DNA of 33,048 nt, from the NCBI GenBank assembly GCA_902826065.1, contig CADEDM010000033.1, positions 1 through 33,048 on the forward strand. The letters run 5' to 3'. Positions 17,526 through 24,980 of the stretch are shown here, piece after piece. The notes below the pieces were generated by a model that was not told the origin of the DNA, did not search any database, and saw nothing but the letters and a program-made list of their open reading frames with translations. The first letter of the stretch is position 1. Each line of letters opens with the position of its first letter. The translations under genes were made by a program, and so were the position numbers. This stretch comes from an uncultured Acidobacteriota bacterium (GTDB lineage: Bacteria > Acidobacteriota > Vicinamibacteria > Vicinamibacterales > UBA2999).

Positions 17526-17556
17526 TTGACGCCGCTCACGGCGCTCATCGTATCGT
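17526..17556 (+). promoter_or_regulatory. Promoter-like sequence for the proline dehydrogenase gene
   Basis: TTGACG (17526-17531) and TATCGT (17551-17556) are 19 bases apart. The -10-like box ends six bases before the ATG at 17563 and there is no ribosome site, consistent with a leaderless mRNA. Confidence 0.45.
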
Positions 17557-17562
17557 GGTGGG

Positions 17563-18492
17563 ATGGGTCTGGCCCGATCCCTCATCCTGACCGCGTCCGA
17601 CAACCGCTGGCTGCGCGAGAACGGCACGAAGCTGCCGTTCGTGCGCCGCGCCGTCTCCACCTTCATGCCCGGGGAGACCGCCGCCGACATGCTGACCGCC
17701 GCCCAGCAGCAGGCGCAGCTGGGCGTGGGCGCACTGTTCACACGGCTGGGCGAGAACGTCGCCGATATGCGCGAGGCCGACGGCGTCCGCGATCACTACC
17801 TGGAGGTGATCGGACAGGTCGAGCGTCGCGGCATCGCCTGCGAGCCGTCGATCAAGCTCACCCAACTCGGCTACGACGTCGACCGCGAGGCCGCCTACCG
17901 CAGCGCCCTCGCCATCGGCCGGCGCGCGATGGACGCCGGCAGCTACTTCTGGGTCGACATGGAGCAGTCGTCGTACGTCGACGGCACCCTCGACATGGTC
18001 AGCCGCCTGCGCCAGGAGGTGCCGCGCATCGGCATCGCGCTGCAGGCGTACCTGCGCCGCACGGGCGACGACGCCGCGCGCATGATCCGCGAAGGCATCG
18101 GCATCCGGCTGGTGAAGGGCGCCTACCGCGAGCCCGAGGCGGTGGCGTTCCCGCAGAAGTCGGACGTCGACGCGAACTACGTGCGCATCGCGAAGGTGAT
18201 GATGGCGCCCGAGTCACGCGCCAGCGGCTCCCGCGCCGTCTATGGCACGCACGACACGGCGATCATCAGGGCGCTCGAGGCGCACGGCGACGGGCTGGGC
18301 ATCGCACCGACGGACTACGAAGTGCACATGCTCTATGGCATCCAGCGCGGCGAGCAGCGCCGGCTGGCGTCGTCGCGGAAGAACCTGCGCGTGCTGATCG
18401 CCTACGGCACCTACTGGTTCCCGTGGTACATGCGGCGCCTGGCCGAGCGGCCGGCGAACGTGTGGTTCGTCGCCAAGAGCCTTTTCAAGTAA
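17563..18492 (+). CDS. Proline dehydrogenase (monofunctional PRODH)
   Basis: 309 residues, the length of monofunctional proline dehydrogenases such as those of Thermus and Deinococcus. The barrel carries the family motifs QAYLR (161-165), RLVKGAY (182-188), YGTHD (227-231), YEVHMLYGI (252-260) and the substrate-binding RRLAERPANV (291-300). It oxidises L-proline to 1-pyrroline-5-carboxylate with FAD, passing electrons to quinone at the inner membrane. The partner pyrroline-5-carboxylate dehydrogenase is not in the window. The gene stands alone, divergent from the flavoprotein and convergent with cutC. Putative symbol putA/prodh is left blank because naming differs between species. Confidence 0.94.
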   Translation: MGLARSLILTASDNRWLRENGTKLPFVRRAVSTFMPGETAADMLTAAQQQAQLGVGALFTRLGENVADMREADGVRDHYLEVIGQVERRGIACEPSIKLTQLGYDVDREAAYRSALAIGRRAMDAGSYFWVDMEQSSYVDGTLDMVSRLRQEVPRIGIALQAYLRRTGDDAARMIREGIGIRLVKGAYREPEAVAFPQKSDVDANYVRIAKVMMAPESRASGSRAVYGTHDTAIIRALEAHGDGLGIAPTDYEVHMLYGIQRGEQRRLASSRKNLRVLIAYGTYWFPWYMRRLAERPANVWFVAKSLFK

Positions 18493-18533
18493 CGGATCAG
18501 CGGCCAGAGGCTAGCGGCTGGCCGCTGGATCCG
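18493..18533. terminator. Bidirectional hairpin between proline dehydrogenase and cutC
   Basis: CGGATCAGCGGCCAG (18493-18507) pairs with CTGGCCGCTGGATCCG (18518-18533) with a single-base bulge and a 10-base loop. It begins right after the TAA of the proline dehydrogenase gene, between two convergent genes, so it probably ends both transcripts. There is no T-tract. Confidence 0.55.
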
Positions 18534-18554
18534 ACGGTGACGCAGGCGGTCGCG

Positions 18555-19256
18555 TCACGCCGTCGTCGCCGCGGCCACGAACGTCGCGATGTCCCGTCGC
18601 CAGCGCTCACGCGTCGACGCGTCCACCGGGCCAGGCTCGCGGATGATCCGCGCGTGGACTTCGCGCACGCCGGTGTCCGCGATGAGGTCGCGGACGTTGT
18701 GAGCGCGGACCTGGCCGCCGGCGATGATGGCGATGCGCCCGGCAGCGCGCGCAACGAGGCGCCCGAGCGTCGCGCTGCCCTCGACGGCCGTCGCGGCGCC
18801 GCCGGACGTCAGCACCCGTGCGACACCGATGGCGACGAGCGCGTCGAGCGCGGCCGCGGGGCCCGCGGACTCGTCGAACGCGCGATGGCATGTCACCGGC
18901 AGCGGCTTGGCGAGCGCGACGAGTGGCCGCATCATCGCCCCGTAGATGGCGCCCGCAGGCGTGAGCGCGCCGGTGACGATGCCTGCGGCGCCGGTCCGCT
19001 TCACCGCCTCGATGACGCCGACCATCGACGCCATCTCCTCCGGCGTGTAGACGAACGACCCGCCGCGCGGGCGCACCATGACGCACACGGGGATGGACAC
19101 CGCCGCGACCACGGACCGCACCAGGGCGAGGGCCGGCGTGGTCCCGCCGACGTCGAGATTCGCGCACAGCTCGAGGCGGTGCGCACCTCCTTCCGCCGAT
19201 GCGATCGCGGCCTCGAGCGAGTCCACGCACGACTCGATGACGACCGGGCGGTTCAT
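18555..19256 (-). CDS. cutC: CutC family protein
   Basis: 233 residues forming one TIM-barrel of the CutC family. Signature stretches are ESCVDSLEAAIASAEGGAHRLELC (positions 8-31), the MVRPRGGSFVYTPEEM segment and VTCHRAFDE. CutC was named for copper homeostasis in E. coli, but its biochemical role there is disputed; it is cytoplasmic. Its ATG overlaps the stop of the glycosyltransferase gene by four bases (19253-19256), so the two are translated together. This pairing does not point to copper and may hint at a different job. Family identification is firm. Confidence 0.93.
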   Translation of the reverse strand: MNRPVVIESCVDSLEAAIASAEGGAHRLELCANLDVGGTTPALALVRSVVAAVSIPVCVMVRPRGGSFVYTPEEMASMVGVIEAVKRTGAAGIVTGALTPAGAIYGAMMRPLVALAKPLPVTCHRAFDESAGPAAALDALVAIGVARVLTSGGAATAVEGSATLGRLVARAAGRIAIIAGGQVRAHNVRDLIADTGVREVHARIIREPGPVDASTRERWRRDIATFVAAATTA

Positions 19257-20515
19257 CGGCGTGCCGATCCGAGCGTGGCGAGGATGACGTCGACGGCCGC
19301 CTCGGCGCCGCGTTCGGCCGCCACCGTTCGAGCGACGTCGCCGGCGCGCGCCGCCGCTCCGCCATCCTGCAGCAGTCCACGCAGCGCCGCCGTCGCGCTC
19401 GGCGTGTCATAGCGCGAGGCGTAGATCACGCGGCCGACGCCGAGGCGCTGCATGCGTCCGGCGTTGTCGAACTGATCGTGCGCGTGCGGCACCACCAGCT
19501 GTGGACATCCGCTCCGCATCGCCTGACCTGTCGTGCCCACGCCGCCTTGATGCACGACGGCCGCCGCGCGCGGAAACACCTGGTCGTGGGGCGCGCCTTC
19601 GGCCACGAGGACACCTGCCGGCAGCCCGGTCGGCACGCCGGACGGCTTCGGGCCCACGAGCAGCAAGGCGCGCTTGTCCACGGCCTGCGCCGCCGCGGCG
19701 CTGGTCTCGTAGAACCGGCCCGGTGAGAACACCGCCGACGACCCGAGCGTGAAGACGATCGGCGCCGGTCCGGCGTCGAGGAACGCCGTCACCGGCCCGG
19801 GCATCGGGATGGCGCGATTGAAGAACGGAAAGCCGGTGAGCGTCGTGCGCACCGGCCAGTCGCGCTGCGGCGCGCCGAGCGCCGACGAGAAGAGCGCCAG
19901 CGTGCCACGCGGAGAGAACTGGCCGTCATAGAGCGGGTCGCCGGCCGGCGGCAGGTCCCACCGCGCGCGCAGTTCGCGCACCGGCGCCGTCCACGGCGCG
20001 GTGAGGCGTCGTGCCAGCGCCATCAGCGCCCGCCCGGTCCACGGTCCGAGCCGGCGCAGGCTCGCGGCCCACGGCGCGTTCGGCAGGACCGGGAAGTCGT
20101 AGGCAGAGAAGAAGGACATCGGCGCCAGCACGCTCGACAGCCACGGCAGACCGCGACGCTCGGCGACGAGCGGCGCCGCGAAGGTCACCGGATGCGAGAC
20201 GATCAGGTCGACGCCGTCGGCCGCGGCCTCGAGGTCGGCGGCGCTGTCGGCCAGGGCCGGCACGATCATCTCGCGCAAGATCACCTCGGTGCCGCGCGAG
20301 GCGTCCATCAGCCGCGCGATCAGCGCCGTGTCGTCGGGCCGGACGTCGGGGCGCATCGGCCGGAAGGCGATCCCTTCCGCCTGCACCAGCGCCGCGTAGT
20401 ACGGGCACGACGCGACGATCGGCTCATGGCCGCGGGCGCGCAGGGCGTGGGCGATCGCGAGAGATGGAAACAGATCGCCGTACGACCCCCAGCATGCCAG
20501 CAGCACCCGCCCCAT
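19253..20515 (-). CDS. GT1-type glycosyltransferase (UGT/GtfB-like)
   Basis: 420 residues from the ATG at 20515. The frame stays open 51 bases upstream, but a TACAAT box sits eight bases before this ATG. The N-terminal half begins GRVLLACWGSYGDLFPSLAIAHALRARGHE, the acceptor-binding fold. The C-terminal half has VFTLGSSAVF and the donor-binding motif VVHQGGVGTTGQAMRSGCP..DQFDNA of family GT1. Such enzymes transfer sugar from a nucleotide-sugar to sterols, flavonoids, antibiotics or lipids. Here neither donor nor acceptor is known. It forms an operon with cutC. Confidence 0.9.
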   Translation of the reverse strand: MGRVLLACWGSYGDLFPSLAIAHALRARGHEPIVASCPYYAALVQAEGIAFRPMRPDVRPDDTALIARLMDASRGTEVILREMIVPALADSAADLEAAADGVDLIVSHPVTFAAPLVAERRGLPWLSSVLAPMSFFSAYDFPVLPNAPWAASLRRLGPWTGRALMALARRLTAPWTAPVRELRARWDLPPAGDPLYDGQFSPRGTLALFSSALGAPQRDWPVRTTLTGFPFFNRAIPMPGPVTAFLDAGPAPIVFTLGSSAVFSPGRFYETSAAAAQAVDKRALLLVGPKPSGVPTGLPAGVLVAEGAPHDQVFPRAAAVVHQGGVGTTGQAMRSGCPQLVVPHAHDQFDNAGRMQRLGVGRVIYASRYDTPSATAALRGLLQDGGAAARAGDVARTVAAERGAEAAVDVILATLGSARR

Positions 20516-20523
20516 CCTCGCCG

Positions 20524-20529
20524 ATTGTA
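20524..20529 (-). promoter_or_regulatory. -10 box (TACAAT) for the glycosyltransferase-cutC operon
   Basis: TACAAT on the minus strand, a near-consensus -10, ends eight bases before the ATG at 20515, with no room for a normal leader. The -35 position shows only a weak match. Confidence 0.5.
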
Positions 20530-20584
20530 CCGGCGAGCGCGGCGGCCTCAGACCTCGCCGCGGCAACGGCCGCCGGACCCGGCG

Positions 20585-21109
20585 CTACCAGCCTTCGCGT
20601 TCGCGCAGCGAGATGACGTGGGCGGTGTGATGCTTGCTGTGCCAGTCGTACAGCGCCAGGTAGTGGTCCACCGTCATCGCGCCGCGCTCGGGGTGGAACA
20701 GCGTGCGCGCGAACGCGTCGGCCGGCAGCGAAGACAGCAGCGTGACCATGCGCGTGTGCAGGGCCTCGAGCAGGTCGAGCGAGACGCTCACGGGCAGCGA
20801 CGTCGCGTCCGTCAACTCGGCCCACACCGCTTCGGCGTAGGGCTTGATGGTCGGGTTGTCTTCGGTGATCGCGAACTTGAGGCGGATGTAGGCGTTGATG
20901 TGGCTGTCGGCGGTGTGATGCACCACCTGGCGCACGGTCCAGCCGTCGGGCCGATACGGCGTGTCGATCTGGCGCTCCGACAGCCCGCTGACGGCGAGGC
21001 GCAGGCGCGCCGGCAGTTCCGCCAGCGTCCGGATGGCGGCGGTGCGGTCGTCGGCGCTGTAGCTCGTGGGCGGTTCGAAGGGTCCGATGGGGTAGCGGAG
21101 GTCGGCCAT
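20585..21109 (-). CDS. DinB/YfiT-like metal-dependent protein
   Basis: 174 residues beginning MADLRYPIGPF, the N-terminus typical of the YfiT branch of the DinB four-helix-bundle superfamily. Metal-binding histidines are seen as HHTADSH (64-70) and the DWHSKHHTAH segment (156-165), the expected three-His pattern. B. subtilis YfiT/BstA relatives transfer bacillithiol or are annotated as metal-dependent hydrolases; the thiol used here is unknown. A start 51 bases upstream is possible. The ATG at 21109 is preferred because the ACACT box and operator upstream sit at exactly the distance found before the EamA gene. It is divergent from the GlxA-like regulator. Confidence 0.88.
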   Translation of the reverse strand: MADLRYPIGPFEPPTSYSADDRTAAIRTLAELPARLRLAVSGLSERQIDTPYRPDGWTVRQVVHHTADSHINAYIRLKFAITEDNPTIKPYAEAVWAELTDATSLPVSVSLDLLEALHTRMVTLLSSLPADAFARTLFHPERGAMTVDHYLALYDWHSKHHTAHVISLREREGW

Positions 21110-21115
21110 GTGCGC

Positions 21116-21121
21116 AGTGTC
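21116..21121 (-). promoter_or_regulatory. Possible -10 box of the DinB gene
   Basis: GACACT on the minus strand, six bases before the ATG at 21109, matching CACACT at the same distance before the EamA gene. Confidence 0.4.
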
Positions 21122-21139
21122 GCGCGGCGCCCGACGGGA

Positions 21140-21180
21140 ATCGAGTGGCAGGATTGCCATAGTGCGTTAACATCCTGCCA
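21140..21180 (-). promoter_or_regulatory. Predicted GlxA-type operator shared by dinB and the regulator gene
   Basis: Perfect 9-bp inverted repeat TGGCAGGAT (21146-21154) and ATCCTGCCA (21172-21180) with a 17-base spacer, flanked by ATCGAG (21140-21145). The last base of the right arm is the A of the regulator's ATG, and a TAACAT box (21168-21173) lies in the site. Bound protein would be expected to repress its own gene and to act upstream of the -35 region of dinB. The element recurs at 11471-11511. Confidence 0.75.
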
Positions 21181-22157
21181 TGACGCCCCGACGCGCTCCC
21201 GGTCCCGCCAACCGCCTCGTCGCCGTGCTGGTGAGCGACGGCGTGGCGCTGTTCGAGTTCGGCATCGTGATGGAGGTCTTTGCCCTGCGGCGGCCCGAAC
21301 TGGGCGTGCCCTGGTACGACGTCGCCGTCACGAGCTTCGACGCGGCGCCGCTGCGCGGCACCGGCGGTGTCGGCCTCATCCCCACGCACGACACCCGCGT
21401 GCTCGCGAAGGCCGGCACCATCGTGATCCCCAACTGGCCGAAGCTCGAAGCGCCGCCGCCGCAAGAGATGATCGACGCGGTGCGCGCGGCCTACAAGCGC
21501 GGCGCTCGTCTGCTCTCGGTCTGCTCGGGTGCGTTCGTGCTCGCCGCCGCCGGCCTGCTCGATGGCCGCCGGGTCACGACGCACTGGCTGCACGCCGACA
21601 AGCTGGCGCGCCGCTATCCGAACGTGCAGGTCGAGCCGTCGGTGCTCTATGTGGAGTCGGGCCGGGTCTACACCGCGGCGGGCAGTGCCGCCGGCATCGA
21701 CCTCGGGCTGCACATCGTGCGGCAGGACTACGGCGCCGACATCGCCAACAAGGTCGCCCGCCGCATGGTGGTGCCGCCGCATCGCGAAGGCGGCCAGGCG
21801 CAGTTCGTGGCGACGGCGGTGCCTCCGGTGGAGGGCTCGCTGGCGCCGCTCATGGAGTGGGCCAGCGCCCGGCTCGAGCAACCGCTCACCGCGGAGACGC
21901 TGGCGAAAAAGGGCCGCATGTCGATGCGCACGCTCGCGCGCCGGTTCGAAGCGCAGGCCGGCACCACGCCGCACCAGTGGCTCACGCATCAGCGCGTGCT
22001 CGCGGCACAGCGCCTGCTCGAGACGTCAGACCTGTCGATCGATCGCGTCGCCGAGCACTCCGGATTCGTCACCGCAGAGACGCTGCGCCACCACTTCCGG
22101 CAGCGCGTCGGCACGTCGCCGGCGGCCTATCGGCGCCGCTTCACCCAGGCCGCCTGA
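21180..22157 (+). CDS. GlxA-family AraC-type transcriptional regulator
   Basis: 325 residues. The N-terminal DJ-1/PfpI-like domain (about 12-190) has the nucleophile-elbow sequence LLSVCSGAFVLAAAGLLDGRRVTTHW with C115. The C-terminal AraC domain (about 225-322) has two helix-turn-helices, ending SIDRVAEHSGFVTAETLRHHFRQRVGTSPAAYRRRF. This is the GlxA family, activators or repressors that sense small metabolites. It is divergent from the DinB gene. The start codon overlaps a perfect inverted repeat, and TAACAT is six bases before the ATG. Its likely targets are itself, dinB and the EamA gene at 10565. Confidence 0.94.
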   Translation: MTPRRAPGPANRLVAVLVSDGVALFEFGIVMEVFALRRPELGVPWYDVAVTSFDAAPLRGTGGVGLIPTHDTRVLAKAGTIVIPNWPKLEAPPPQEMIDAVRAAYKRGARLLSVCSGAFVLAAAGLLDGRRVTTHWLHADKLARRYPNVQVEPSVLYVESGRVYTAAGSAAGIDLGLHIVRQDYGADIANKVARRMVVPPHREGGQAQFVATAVPPVEGSLAPLMEWASARLEQPLTAETLAKKGRMSMRTLARRFEAQAGTTPHQWLTHQRVLAAQRLLETSDLSIDRVAEHSGFVTAETLRHHFRQRVGTSPAAYRRRFTQAA

Positions 22158-22197
22158 CGACGACCGGCGGCGGCGCCGCCAGGCCAGCGCCCACGTC

Positions 22198-23427
22198 TCA
22201 CCGCCGCGGCCGTGATTTCGAGTCGACGCCGTAGTTGAACAATGTGCGCGCCTGCACGCCGGCGAGCTCGGCGTGACGTCGGGCGCTGCGTCCCTGCCAG
22301 TCGACGGCGGTGGAGTCGAGCAGCGTGAACGAGCGGTCACGCCCGAACACGCCGATCGGCGTTCGTGTGGCCGCCGCGACCATGAGCGGCGTGAGCCCGC
22401 GGGCCGGGGTGCAGCCGGTCATGTCCACGGTCGCGTCCCAGGCGCGAAACCACAGCGACGACGGACACGAGCGGCCTTCCAGTGCGGCGCCGGCGTCGAG
22501 CAGCAGCTCCACGCCTCCTTCCCAGTGCATCGCCACGGCGAGCTGCAGCGGCGTCATGCCGCCGCCGGTGTCGGTCGCGGCTTCGTCGGGATTCGCGCCG
22601 GCGGCCAGCATGAGGCGCGCCAGTCCGTAGTAGCGGTTGCTGATCGCCTCCAGCAGTCGCGGCTGCCCGGGCACGGCGCGCGCCGCGACCCGTGGATCGC
22701 GGCGCCTGTAGTCGGCCACTGCCGCGGGCTCACTGCCGAACTGGCGGACCATGAGCATCCCGAAGATATCCTCGGTCGGCGCCACGTCCAGCGCGATAAG
22801 CGGCGCGGCGGACTGCCCGTCCAGCCAGCCCGGCTCGGCACCAGCCGTGAGCAGCTGCGCGACGGCGTCGCCCTGACCGAGCCGCGCGGCCATCCACAAG
22901 GCCGTCACGCCGCCCACGGCGGTGCAGCCCGGCATCACCAGCGTCCGCGCGCCACCGTCCTCGCGATAGAGCGGCAGCCGGCTCTCGAACGGACACCAGC
23001 GCGCGTTCACATCGACGCCACGCCGGATGAGCAGCCCGAGCATCTCGGCGCGATGCCTGTTGCGCATGCCGAAGAGCGCGCCACCTTCGATGACATCCTG
23101 CAGTGGCAGACGATCGCCACGCTGCCAGCGCAGGTCGGGGTCGGCGCCGCTCTCGAGCAGCGCCCGCACCACGGCGACGCGATCTGCGAGGATAGCCAGG
23201 CTCAGCGCCGTGGGTCCGCCCTCGTCGCTGCAGTTCGGTGTGACCGTGGCGTCGACCAGCTGACGAATCGCCGCCGTGTCGTCGCCCTGGATGGCCGCGA
23301 GGAGCCGCGCGTCGCAGGGCGGCCGCGGCGCCATCGGGAAATACGCGGACGCAACCTCCGGCATTGGCGCCGGTGCTGCGCACGCGGCCATCAATGCGGC
23401 AGCCATCGAACCAGCGAGCAGCCTCAT
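22198..23427 (-). CDS. Ankyrin-repeat lipoprotein
   Basis: 409 residues starting MRLLAGSMAAALMAAC; Cys16 after a short hydrophobic stretch fits a lipoprotein signal, although the -3 residue (Met) is not ideal. Several ankyrin repeats follow: GPTALSLAILADRVAVVRALLESGADPD, GVTALWMAARLGQGDAVAQLL, MTPLQLAVAMHWEGGVELLLDAGA and LTPLMVAAATR. These repeats bind proteins; the partner is unknown. Cys-rich insertions (for example MPGCTA and MTGCTPA) between repeats suggest disulfides in the periplasm. It stands alone between the GlxA regulator (convergent) and the M16 pair (same strand, 95-base gap). Frame upstream of 23427 overlaps the next gene and is not used. Confidence 0.85.
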   Translation of the reverse strand: MRLLAGSMAAALMAACAAPAPMPEVASAYFPMAPRPPCDARLLAAIQGDDTAAIRQLVDATVTPNCSDEGGPTALSLAILADRVAVVRALLESGADPDLRWQRGDRLPLQDVIEGGALFGMRNRHRAEMLGLLIRRGVDVNARWCPFESRLPLYREDGGARTLVMPGCTAVGGVTALWMAARLGQGDAVAQLLTAGAEPGWLDGQSAAPLIALDVAPTEDIFGMLMVRQFGSEPAAVADYRRRDPRVAARAVPGQPRLLEAISNRYYGLARLMLAAGANPDEAATDTGGGMTPLQLAVAMHWEGGVELLLDAGAALEGRSCPSSLWFRAWDATVDMTGCTPARGLTPLMVAAATRTPIGVFGRDRSFTLLDSTAVDWQGRSARRHAELAGVQARTLFNYGVDSKSRPRR

Positions 23428-23522
23428 GGCGGATTGGACACCGCGCCGGCGCGTGCGGGCCCGCATGCCCCGTGACCCTGGCGCCGCGGCTGCGCGGCCG
23501 CGCCTGCCCGGCCGATCGCGCG

Positions 23523-24980
23523 CTACTTCATGACGTCGGCGACCGGTACCACGGTGACGGGGCCGAGATTGGTGGCCCGCACCGGCGCCTCGATCGACGC
23601 CCGATCGCCGACGATCGTCACGACCAGGCGATCGAGCAGGAGGTACTGCTTCGCCACGCGCAGCACGTCGCCCGGCGCGATCTTCTGCACCGCGCCGACG
23701 TAGCCCGAGAAGACGTCGTCGGGCAGCGCGTAGACGGCCATCTCCTCGAGCTTGCCGGCGAGCTGTCCGGTCGTCTCGAACTCGCCCGCGAAGCTGAGCG
23801 CCGTGTAGTTCTTGAAACGTTCGAGCTCGTCCACCGGCACCGGCTTCACCACCGCGGTCAGCTCGTTGAAGAACTCCTTCAGCGCGTCGGCGGTCTTGTC
23901 GGTCTGGACGCCGGCGTAGGCCGAGAACGGCCCGGCGGCGCGGCGCATGTCGAAGCGCGAGAACGCGCCATAGGCGTAACCGTGCTGCTCGCGCAGGTTG
24001 GTGTTGAGCCGCGACGTGAACGAGCCGCCGAGCAGCGTGTTCATGACGTCGAGCGCGATGTAGTCCGAGGTGGAGCGGGGCACGCCGACCAGGCCGACGC
24101 GGATCTGCGACTGCGCGGCGCCCGGCTTGTCGACGATGTAGATCTGTCGCTTGCCCGGCTGCGGCGACTGGCGGATGGGCAGCGCCGCGGGCATCGGGCC
24201 TTCGGCCTTCCACGATCCGAAGCGCGCCTCGGCCAGCGGCCGCAGTGTGCCCGGCGTCACGTCGCCGACGACGATCAACACCGCGTTGTCTGGCCGGTAG
24301 TGCGCGCGGTGGAAGCCGCGCAGCTCGCCGACGCCGAGCGTCTTCAGCGACGACTCGGTGCCGCCCGCGCTCGTGCCGTAGCGATGTTCCGGACCGTAGA
24401 GCAGCCGCGGAAACGCGATGCTCGAGAGCGTCGCGGCGTCGTCGCGCGCCTGCAGCAACGCGGTGAGGCGTTCGGTGCGCAACCGCTCGAGCTCCTGGGT
24501 GGGGAAGTCGGGGGTCAGCGCCACTTGGGCCATCAGCCCGAGCGCTTCGTTCAGCTTCGCCGCCGGCGTCGACAGCCGCACGGCCGAGGCATCGAACGAC
24601 GCCGAGGTCGAGAGCTGCGCGCCGAGGAACTCGACTTCATCGGCGAGGGCCAGGGCCGCCTTGCCGGCGGCGCCCTCGTCGAGCATTGCCGCGGTGAGGC
24701 TGGCGGCGCCGAACTGGCCAGGGACATCCGCGCTGGCGCCCGAGAGCACGACGAGGTTGGCCTGCACGATCGGCACCTCGTGCTGCTCGAGCACCCACAC
24801 GCGCAAGCCGTTGCCGAGCGCGAACTTCTGGATCGCCGGCAGCGTCAGCATCGGCGCCGGGCCGGGTGCCGGTGGCTTCGAGCGATCGGGTGCCTGTTGC
24901 GCGCCGAGCGGCGTCGAGGCGAGCAACGCCAGTGCGGCGAACGTTCGGCCCCACCTTGAACGCGATCTGACCCCGGTCAT
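23523..24980 (-). CDS. M16-family peptidase-like protein lacking the zinc motif
   Basis: 485 residues with a signal peptide (GRTFAALALLASTPLGAQ). It has the two-domain M16 fold: FALGNGLRVWVLEQHEVPIVQANLVV at the start and a C-terminal half with GSFTSRLNTNLREQHGYAYG, which keeps the Arg/Tyr substrate-contact motif. Where active members have HxxEH this protein reads SLTAA (94-98), so it cannot bind the catalytic zinc. This matches the non-catalytic partner of heterodimeric M16B peptidases. It is coupled to the active subunit gene by a one-base overlap (TGATG at position 24980). It probably acts in the periplasm as the substrate-holding subunit. Confidence 0.92.
   Translation of the reverse strand: MTGVRSRSRWGRTFAALALLASTPLGAQQAPDRSKPPAPGPAPMLTLPAIQKFALGNGLRVWVLEQHEVPIVQANLVVLSGASADVPGQFGAASLTAAMLDEGAAGKAALALADEVEFLGAQLSTSASFDASAVRLSTPAAKLNEALGLMAQVALTPDFPTQELERLRTERLTALLQARDDAATLSSIAFPRLLYGPEHRYGTSAGGTESSLKTLGVGELRGFHRAHYRPDNAVLIVVGDVTPGTLRPLAEARFGSWKAEGPMPAALPIRQSPQPGKRQIYIVDKPGAAQSQIRVGLVGVPRSTSDYIALDVMNTLLGGSFTSRLNTNLREQHGYAYGAFSRFDMRRAAGPFSAYAGVQTDKTADALKEFFNELTAVVKPVPVDELERFKNYTALSFAGEFETTGQLAGKLEEMAVYALPDDVFSGYVGAVQKIAPGDVLRVAKQYLLLDRLVVTIVGDRASIEAPVRATNLGPVTVVPVADVMK

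Noticed and set aside
16338-19412. 1024-codon plus-strand open frame across three genes
   Set aside because: It crosses the flavoprotein, proline dehydrogenase and cutC genes in other frames and has Arg/Ala/His-rich composition typical of high-GC shadow frames.
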